Assembly: GCF_014203895.1 (NCBI RefSeq)
Contig: NZ_JACHJY010000002.1
Coordinates: forward strand, 310,001-374,000
Direction: 5' to 3'
Source of the DNA: Streptomyces nymphaeiformis
GTDB taxonomy: Bacteria > Actinomycetota > Actinomycetes > Streptomycetales > Streptomycetaceae
DNA length: 64,000 nucleotides
In this document: piece after piece, positions 58,680 to 64,000 of the stretch
How the letters are laid out: each line of letters begins with the position of its first letter
How positions within the stretch are numbered: position 1 is the stretch's first letter
Made by a program: the position numbers and the translations under genes
The notes under the pieces: generated by a model
What the model saw: the letters and a program-made list of their open reading frames with translations, nothing else
What the model was told of the DNA's origin: nothing
Database searches by the model: none

Positions 58680-59666
58680 TCAGGACGCGAGGACGCGGGC
58701 GCGGCAGGCCGCGGGGGTGCCCCAGGCGTCGCGGAGGGGGCGGGCCTTGCGGATCCAGAGGGCGAGGTCCAGCTCCTCCGTGTAGCCGACGGCCCCGTGG
58801 AGCTGGAGGGCGGTGCGGGCGGCGGCGTGGGCGGCCTCGCCGGCCGTGACCTTCGCCGCGGCGACCTCGGCCGCGCTGTGGCCGGCGCCTTCCGCCAGGG
58901 CCAGGGCGGCCGAGTGGAGCAGGGGCTCGGCGAACTCCAGGGCGAGGAGCGTGTCGGCGAGCCGGTGCTTGACCGCCTGGAAGGAGCCGATGGCGACCCC
59001 GAACTGGGTGCGCTGCTTCACGTACCGCACGGTCCGGTCGAGGAGCGCCCGGCCAAGGCCCAGGGACTGCGCGGCGGTGGCCAGGGCGGCGACCTCGGTG
59101 GCGTGCGCGGTGGCGGCGGTCACCGCCGGGCCCTGTGCCAGGACGGCGCCGCCGAGCGGGCGGGCGAGCCGGCGCGCGGGGTCGGCCGAGGGCTGGACGG
59201 GGCCGGCCGTCTCCGCCCGGCGTACGGTGTCGCCCTCGACGACGAGCACGGCGTCGGCGGCGTCCGGGTCCAGGGCGTAGGGGCTGCCGGCGGCCGGCAC
59301 GCACAGGGAGACGACCGCCTTCCCGGAGGCGATCTGCGGCAGCCACGCGGTGGCCGCGGCGTCGTCGAGCCGGTCGAGGAGCGCGGCCGCGGCGACCGTC
59401 TCCACCAGCGGTCCCGGCACGGCGTGGCGGCCCAGTTCGGTGAAGGCGACGGCCAGTTCGACGGGCAGCGGGCCGAGTCCGTCGTGCCGCTCGGGGACGG
59501 CGAGGGCGAACACGCCGGCCTCCGCGAGCCGGGACCAGAGCGCGCGGCCGGGCGCGGACTCCCCGGCCGCCCAGGCCCGGGCGGCCGCGGGGGTGTCGGA
59601 CGCCGTGAGCATGGAGTCGAGGGAGCGGGCGAACTCCCGCTGCTCCTCGTCGAGGAGGAACCGCAT
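58680..59666 (-). CDS. Acyl-CoA dehydrogenase (short subunit)
   Basis: 328 aa, below the usual 380-400. The N-terminal domain, a shortened middle domain and the C-terminal helical domain with RTQFGVAIGSFQAVKHRLAD near 220 and QLHGAVGYTEELDLALW near 293 are seen. The IYxGxNEIQ end is missing. Its ATG overlaps the stop of the longer dehydrogenase by one base (TGATG), which suggests a fixed heteromeric pair as in FadE26-FadE27-like enzymes. Confidence 0.9.
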   Translation of the reverse strand: MRFLLDEEQREFARSLDSMLTASDTPAAARAWAAGESAPGRALWSRLAEAGVFALAVPERHDGLGPLPVELAVAFTELGRHAVPGPLVETVAAAALLDRLDDAAATAWLPQIASGKAVVSLCVPAAGSPYALDPDAADAVLVVEGDTVRRAETAGPVQPSADPARRLARPLGGAVLAQGPAVTAATAHATEVAALATAAQSLGLGRALLDRTVRYVKQRTQFGVAIGSFQAVKHRLADTLLALEFAEPLLHSAALALAEGAGHSAAEVAAAKVTAGEAAHAAARTALQLHGAVGYTEELDLALWIRKARPLRDAWGTPAACRARVLAS

Positions 59667-60844
59667 CACCGGCGTCCCTTCGGGAGGCCGAGCAGCCGCT
59701 CGGCGATGATGTCGCGCTGGATCTCGTTGGTGCCGGCGTAGATGGGGCCGGCGAGGGAGAAGGTGTGGCCCTCGGCCCAGCCGCCGTGCGCGGGAGCGTC
59801 CTCCGCCGCGTCGGCCAGTTCGCCGTACGGGCCGAGCAGATCGAGGGCGGTCTCGTGGAGCGCGATGTCGAGCTCGGACCAGAAGACCTTGTTGAGGCTG
59901 GACTCGGCGCCGATCGAGCCCCCGGCCGCGAGCCGCGAGGCGCCCGCGTAGGCGGAAAGACGGTAGGCGCGGGCGGCGATGACCGCGTCGGCGACCCGGT
60001 CGCGCAGGGCGGTGTCCGAGGGATCGGCGGTCTCCCGCCACAGTGCCGTGAGGCGTTCGGCGGCGGCCGTGAACCGGCCGGGGCTGCGCAGGGTGAGCCC
60101 CCGCTCGTTGCCCGCGGTGCTCATCGCGACCCGCCAGCCCTGGCCCGGCGCGCCGATCACGTCCTCGTCGGGCACGAACACGTCGTCGAGGAAGAGCTCG
60201 GCGAAGGCGGGCTTGCCGTCGAGCCGCCCGATGGGCCGTACGGTCACCCCGTCGGCGTCCAGCGGGAACATCAGGTACGTCAGGCCCTGGTGCGGCTTCG
60301 CCGTGTTCGTATCGTCCCGGCCGCTGCGGAAGAGGCCGAAGGCGCGGTCGGCGAAGGCCGCCCGGGACGACCAGGTCTTCTGGCCGTGCAGCAGCCAGCC
60401 GCCGTCGGTGCGTTCGGCGGTGGAGCGCAGCGAGGCGAGGTCGGAGCCGGACTCGGGCTCGGACCAGGCCTGCGCCCAGATGACCTCGCCGCTCGCCATG
60501 GAGGGCAGGATCCGGGCGCGCTGCTCGTCGGTGCCGTGCTCGAAGAGGGTGGGGGCCAGCAGGTTGATGCCGTTCTGGCTGACCCGGCCGGGGGCGCCGG
60601 CCGCGTAGTACTCCTCCTCGAAGATCAGCCACCGGAGGATCGAGGCGCCCCGGCCGCCGTACTCCTCGGGCCAGGAGACCACCGACCAGCGGTCGGCGGA
60701 CAGGGTCCGCTCCCACTCCCGGTGGGCGGCGAAGCCCTCCTCCGTCTCCAGGGAGGGCAGCGGGACGTCGGGCACATGGGCGGTGAGCCAGGCGCGGGCC
60801 TCGGCCCGGAAGGCGTCCTCCGCCGCGGTGAAGTCGAGGTCCAT
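59666..60844 (-). CDS. Acyl-CoA dehydrogenase (long subunit)
   Basis: 392 aa. Complete three-domain acyl-CoA dehydrogenase: WPEEYGGRGAS near residue 58, AQAWSEPESGSDLAS near 124 (FAD/substrate region), HGQKTWSS near 154, and the C-terminal IYAGTNEIQRDIIAERLLGLP. Its ATG overlaps the enoyl-CoA hydratase stop by one base, and its own stop overlaps the next dehydrogenase. The operon therefore couples hydratase, long and short subunits tightly. The substrate is probably bulky or cyclic given the paired architecture, but this is inference. Confidence 0.92.
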   Translation of the reverse strand: MDLDFTAAEDAFRAEARAWLTAHVPDVPLPSLETEEGFAAHREWERTLSADRWSVVSWPEEYGGRGASILRWLIFEEEYYAAGAPGRVSQNGINLLAPTLFEHGTDEQRARILPSMASGEVIWAQAWSEPESGSDLASLRSTAERTDGGWLLHGQKTWSSRAAFADRAFGLFRSGRDDTNTAKPHQGLTYLMFPLDADGVTVRPIGRLDGKPAFAELFLDDVFVPDEDVIGAPGQGWRVAMSTAGNERGLTLRSPGRFTAAAERLTALWRETADPSDTALRDRVADAVIAARAYRLSAYAGASRLAAGGSIGAESSLNKVFWSELDIALHETALDLLGPYGELADAAEDAPAHGGWAEGHTFSLAGPIYAGTNEIQRDIIAERLLGLPKGRR

Positions 60845-61704
60845 CAGGCTCCCGCCGCCTTCATCCGGTGTATGTCCATGCCGCCCAGCGCGTCGGGGGC
60901 GGTCTCGGCGTTGTGCGCGTGCGCGAGGTGGTGGAGGCCGAAGACCGAGTCCATGCCGGTGTGCAGGCCCTGGAGGTCCTCGGCCTGGTTGACGGCGCGC
61001 TTGGTCAGGGCCAGGCCCATGCGGGGCATCTCGGCGATCCTGGAGGCCAGTTCCATGGTCCGCTCCGTCAACTCCCCCGGCGGCACGACCCGGTTGACCA
61101 TGCCGACCTCGTAGGCGCGCCGGGCGTCCATCCGGTCGCCGGTGTAGAGGAACTCCTTGGCGATGCGCGGCGGCATCACCCAGGGATGGGCGAAGTACTC
61201 GACGCCGGGGATGCCCATGCGGACCACGGGGTCGGCGAAGAAGGCGTCCTCGGCGGCGACGATGAGGTCGCACACCCAGGCGAGCATCAGTCCGCCCGCG
61301 ACGCAGGCGCCCTGCACCGAAGCGATCATCGGCTTGGGCAGTTCGCGCCAGCGGCGGCACATGCCGAGGTAGACCTCGGACTCGCGGGCGAAGCGGCTCT
61401 CCGCGCCCTGCTTGTCCGAGTGGTCCCACCAGAGTCCGGCGCGCCGGTCGAACGGCAGGTGGGCGTCCCGCTCGGGGGTGCCGATGTCATGGCCGGCGGA
61501 GAAGTGCCTCCCCGCTCCGGCGAGCACGACGACCTTCACCTCGTCGTCGTCGGCCGCGCGGTAGAAGGCGCGGTCGAGGGCGTAGGTCATCGCGGAGTTC
61601 TGGGCGTTGCGGTAATCGGGCCGGTCCATCGTGACCACGGCCACGGGGCCGAGGCGTTCGTAGCGGACCGGGGCCGTGGTGGACGCGGTGCGGGCAGCGG
61701 ACAT
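60844..61704 (-). CDS. Enoyl-CoA hydratase/isomerase family protein
   Basis: 286 aa crotonase-fold protein. The oxyanion-hole segments are HFSAGHDIG (near residue 68) and VQGACVAGGLMLAWVCDL (near 134). FFADPVVRMGIPGVEYFAHPW near 162 is in the catalytic-Glu position but shows no typical Glu pair, so hydratase activity is not certain. RRWRELPKPMIASVQG is typical. First gene of the leftward operon; its ATG is 12 bp from the 20-bp operator-like inverted repeat at 61717. Confidence 0.88.
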   Translation of the reverse strand: MSAARTASTTAPVRYERLGPVAVVTMDRPDYRNAQNSAMTYALDRAFYRAADDDEVKVVVLAGAGRHFSAGHDIGTPERDAHLPFDRRAGLWWDHSDKQGAESRFARESEVYLGMCRRWRELPKPMIASVQGACVAGGLMLAWVCDLIVAAEDAFFADPVVRMGIPGVEYFAHPWVMPPRIAKEFLYTGDRMDARRAYEVGMVNRVVPPGELTERTMELASRIAEMPRMGLALTKRAVNQAEDLQGLHTGMDSVFGLHHLAHAHNAETAPDALGGMDIHRMKAAGA

Positions 61705-61716
61705 CCGCCCTCCTTC

Positions 61717-61736
61717 CCTAACAAGTGTTTGGTAGG
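61717..61736. promoter_or_regulatory. TetR/KstR2-like operator in the divergent promoter
   Basis: CCTAACAAGTGTTTGGTAGG: arms CCTAaCAA and TTGgTAGG pair at 7 of 8 positions around GTGT. The inner 14 bases fit the published KstR2 consensus AnCAAGnnCTTGnT except for one T in place of C. It fills the 45-bp gap between the hydratase and the rightward acyl-CoA dehydrogenase, so one repressor could control both directions. Confidence 0.7.
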
Positions 61737-61749
61737 TTAACGTACGGCC

Positions 61750-62916
61750 ATGAGCAACGTCGAGGAGTTCCGCAGAGAGGTCCGCGGCTGGCTGAGCGCC
61801 AACCTCACGGGCGAGTTCGCCGCCCTGCGCGGGCGCGGCGGCCCCGGACGGGAACACGAGGCACACGCCGAACGCCTCGCCTGGGAGCGGCACATGGCCG
61901 CCGCGGGCTGGACCTGCGTCGGCTGGCCCAAGGAGTACGGCGGCCGGGGCGCGAGCCTCGAACAGCAGGTCGCCTTCCACGAGGAGTACGCCCTCGCCGA
62001 CGCCCCCGCCCGCGTCAGCCACATCGGCGAACAGCTCCTGGGGCCCACCCTCATCGCCTTCGGCACCCCCGAACAGCGCGAGCGCTTCCTCCCCAGGATC
62101 GTCAGCGTCGAGGAGCAGTGGTGCCAGGGCTACTCCGAGCCGGACGCCGGCTCGGACCTGGCCAACGTCCGCACCCGCGCGGAACGGGACGGCGAGGAGT
62201 GGGTGGTCACCGGACAGAAGGTGTGGACCTCGCTCGCGCACGAGGCCGACTGGTGCTTCGTCGTCGCCCGCACCGAACCCGGATCCACCCGCCACCACGG
62301 CCTGTCGTACCTGCTCGTCCCCCTGGACCAGCCCGGGGTCGAGATCAGGCCCATCGTCCAGCTCACCGGGACGTCCGAGTTCAACGAGGTCTTCTTCGAC
62401 GGGGCCCGCACCCACGCCTCCCACGTGGTCGGCGCCCCCGGCGACGGCTGGCGGGTCGCCATGGCGACGCTCGGCTTCGAGCGCGGCGTCTCCACCCTCG
62501 GCCAGCAGGTCGGCTTCCGCCGCGAGCTGGAAGCCGTCATCGACCTGGCCAAGCGCAACGGCGCCGCCGCCGACCCGCTGATCCGCGACCGCATCGCCCG
62601 CGCCTGGATCGGCCTGGAGACCATACGGTTCAACGCCCTGCGCATGCTCGACGGCGTCGCCGCCGGAGCACCCGGACCCGAGGCCTCCATCGGGAAGATC
62701 TTCTGGGCCACCTGGCACCGCGAGCTCGGCGAACTCGCCATGGACGTCTGCGGAGCCGCGGGGATGCTGGCCGACGGCGAACCGTACGACCTCACCGACT
62801 GGCAGCGGCTCTACCTCTTCTCCCGCTCCGACACCATCTACGCCGGCTCCAACGAGATCCAGCGGAACATCATCGCCGAGCGCGTCCTCGGCCTGCCCAA
62901 GGAGGTCCGCCCATGA
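61750..62916 (+). CDS. Acyl-CoA dehydrogenase (FadE30-like position)
   Basis: 388 aa, full length. WPKEYGGRGASLEQQ near residue 60, GYSEPDAGSDLANV near 123, TGQKVWTS near 154 and the C-terminal IYAGSNEIQRNIIAERVLGLP are present. First gene of the rightward operon: its stop overlaps the SDR ATG (ATGA), and a TetR gene follows. This order, dehydrogenase-SDR-TetR on one strand, equals the fadE30-SDR-kstR2 order in mycobacteria. By analogy it may act on a CoA thioester from steroid C/D rings, which the sequence alone cannot prove. Confidence 0.92.
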   Translation: MSNVEEFRREVRGWLSANLTGEFAALRGRGGPGREHEAHAERLAWERHMAAAGWTCVGWPKEYGGRGASLEQQVAFHEEYALADAPARVSHIGEQLLGPTLIAFGTPEQRERFLPRIVSVEEQWCQGYSEPDAGSDLANVRTRAERDGEEWVVTGQKVWTSLAHEADWCFVVARTEPGSTRHHGLSYLLVPLDQPGVEIRPIVQLTGTSEFNEVFFDGARTHASHVVGAPGDGWRVAMATLGFERGVSTLGQQVGFRRELEAVIDLAKRNGAAADPLIRDRIARAWIGLETIRFNALRMLDGVAAGAPGPEASIGKIFWATWHRELGELAMDVCGAAGMLADGEPYDLTDWQRLYLFSRSDTIYAGSNEIQRNIIAERVLGLPKEVRP

Positions 62917-63701
62917 CCGGCACCCCACCCCCCTACGTGCCGGGCCACGGTCTGCTCGCCGGCCGCGGTGCCGTCGTCACCGCCGCGGCGGGCGCCGGCA
63001 TCGGCGGCGCGACCGCCCGGCGGCTCCTGGAGGAAGGCGCGCGGGTCGTCGTCTCCGACGCCCACGCCCGCAGGCTGAAGGAGACCGAGGCCGAGCTGGC
63101 CGCGGAGTTCGGCGCCGACCGCGTCGCGGCCCTGCCCTGCGACGTCACCGACGAGACCCAGGTCGCCGCCCTGTTCGACCTCGCCGTGGAACACCACGGA
63201 GGCCTCGACATCGTCGTCAACAACGCGGGCCTCGGCGGCACCGCCGACCTCGTCGACATGACCGACGAACAGTGGGACAAGGTCCTCGACGTCACCCTGA
63301 ACGGCACCTTCCGCTGCACCCGCGCCGCACTGCGCCGCATGAAGGCCGCGGGCGCCGGGGGCGTCGTCGTCAACAACGCCTCCGTGATCGGCTGGCGGGC
63401 CCAGAAGGGCCAGGCCCACTACGCGGCCGCCAAGGCCGGCGTCATGGCGCTCACCCGCTGCGCCGCCCTGGAGGCCGCCGACTACGGGGTGCGGGTCAAC
63501 GCCGTCTCCCCGAGCCTGGCCATGCACCCGCACCTCGTGAAGGTCACCACCCCCGAACTCCTGGAGGAACTGACCTCCCGCGAGGCCTTCGGACGCTACG
63601 CCGAGCCGTGGGAGGTGGCCAACGTGATCGTCTTCCTGGCCAGCGGCTACTCCTCGTACCTGACGGGCGAGGTCCTCTCCGTCAGCAGCCAGCACCCGTG
63701 A
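62913..63701 (+). CDS. Short-chain dehydrogenase/reductase
   Basis: 262 aa, classical SDR. The cofactor loop is VTAAAGAGIGGATARRLLEEG, an unusual Ala-rich form of TGxxxGIG at about residues 22-29. NNAG near 99, catalytic Ser in NNASVIGW near 155, and YAAAK with Tyr169/Lys173 region are intact. The Asp after the second strand (VVSDAHARRL) favours NAD. It overlaps the dehydrogenase before it and the TetR gene after it (GTGA). The Ala-rich loop is shared with SDRs of the KstR2 regulon as I recall them, which agrees with the operator site. Confidence 0.9.
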   Translation: MTGTPPPYVPGHGLLAGRGAVVTAAAGAGIGGATARRLLEEGARVVVSDAHARRLKETEAELAAEFGADRVAALPCDVTDETQVAALFDLAVEHHGGLDIVVNNAGLGGTADLVDMTDEQWDKVLDVTLNGTFRCTRAALRRMKAAGAGGVVVNNASVIGWRAQKGQAHYAAAKAGVMALTRCAALEAADYGVRVNAVSPSLAMHPHLVKVTTPELLEELTSREAFGRYAEPWEVANVIVFLASGYSSYLTGEVLSVSSQHP

Positions 63702-64000
63702 GACCGGCGCCCCGGCGGCGCCGCGAGATCCTGGACACGGCGGCCGAGGTCTTCGCCGCCCAGGGGTACGACGCCACCACCGTCCGCCGCATCGCCGACG
63801 CGGCCGGCCTGCTCGCGGGCAGCCTCTACTACCACTTCGACTCCAAGGAGTCGATGCTCGACGAGATCCTCCGCGCCTTCCTGGACGAGCTGTGGGCCCG
63901 GTACGGCGCCGTGCTCGCCGCGCGGCTCGGCCCCCGGGAGACCCTGGAGGCCCTCGTCACCGAATCGTTCCGGGAGATCGACCGGCACCGCGCCGCCGTC
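63698..64000 (+). CDS. TetR-family regulator, cut by the window end (KstR2-like candidate)
   Basis: 101 codons are visible and remain open to base 64000. GTG at 63698 overlaps the SDR stop (GTGA). The N-terminus RRREILDTAAEVFAAQGYD begins a helix-turn-helix that continues TTVRRIADAAGLLAGSLYYHFDSKE, a standard TetR DNA-binding domain (residues about 8-55), followed by the start of the ligand domain. By position it is the likely repressor for the site at 61717-61736, controlling both operons including itself. Confidence 0.88.
   Translation, partial: MRPAPRRRREILDTAAEVFAAQGYDATTVRRIADAAGLLAGSLYYHFDSKESMLDEILRAFLDELWARYGAVLAARLGPRETLEALVTESFREIDRHRAAV

Overview
The window is high-GC DNA (roughly 72-73 percent GC by eye, with strong G/C third positions, frequent GTG starts and GGAGG ribosome sites) whose gene families point to Streptomyces or a close relative. 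I see about 36 protein genes, the last cut by the window end, plus three short leader-peptide ORFs, the first cut by the window start. There is no rRNA, tRNA, CRISPR array, transposase or phage gene. Many convergent gene pairs are closed by strong GC-rich hairpin terminators.

Layout. (1) 1-2600: end of a leader peptide, a Tat-exported type I sulfatase and its activator, the formylglycine-generating enzyme. (2) 2600-9240: LysR regulator with divergent 14-TM MFS exporter, secreted serine beta-lactamase-like hydrolase, long-chain acyl-CoA ligase, and a DinB protein coupled to an XRE-cupin regulator. (3) 9957-15040: arylsulfotransferase-like protein coupled to an NCS2 nucleobase permease; a rhodanese; a DUF1684 protein preceded by a leader peptide; a four-TM DUF4239 protein. 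(4) 15373-18210: a large SARP/NB-ARC/TPR (AfsR-type) regulator with several inverted repeats upstream. (5) 18319-25788: xdhABC-type xanthine dehydrogenase operon with its own candidate leader, an M1 metallopeptidase and a nucleoside hydrolase. With the NCS2 permease this gives a purine uptake and breakdown theme. (6) 25827-35313: subtilisin-like exoprotease, secreted propeller-like protein, an unknown protein, a TetR regulator divergent from an MDR oxidoreductase with a perfect palindrome between them, and a GT1 glycosyltransferase.

(7) 35443-56021 is the most striking part: a Tc-type (ABC) toxin system. A 2550-residue TcB-TcC fusion ends in an AHH-like nuclease tip. It converges on a 3081-residue TcA gene, which ends a four-gene operon begun by three paralogous seven-blade Kelch proteins. 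None of these proteins has a visible signal peptide, and no immunity gene follows the nuclease tip.

(8) 56152-64000: a divergently transcribed acyl-CoA catabolic cluster: four acyl-CoA dehydrogenases, an enoyl-CoA hydratase, an SDR, an MHS-family transporter and a TetR regulator cut by the window end. A 20-bp inverted repeat in the 45-bp divergent promoter gap differs at one fixed position from the published KstR2 operator consensus. The gene order acyl-CoA dehydrogenase, SDR, TetR matches fadE30-SDR-kstR2 of mycobacteria. This suggests a steroid-ring or similar cyclic acid degradation regulon.

Three short ORFs ending in or near Cys (two with a clear RRHVD core) precede, respectively, the sulfatase, DUF1684/rhodanese and xanthine dehydrogenase genes, each with a hairpin before the first gene. 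This suggests cysteine- or sulfur-linked attenuation at several loci of the window.
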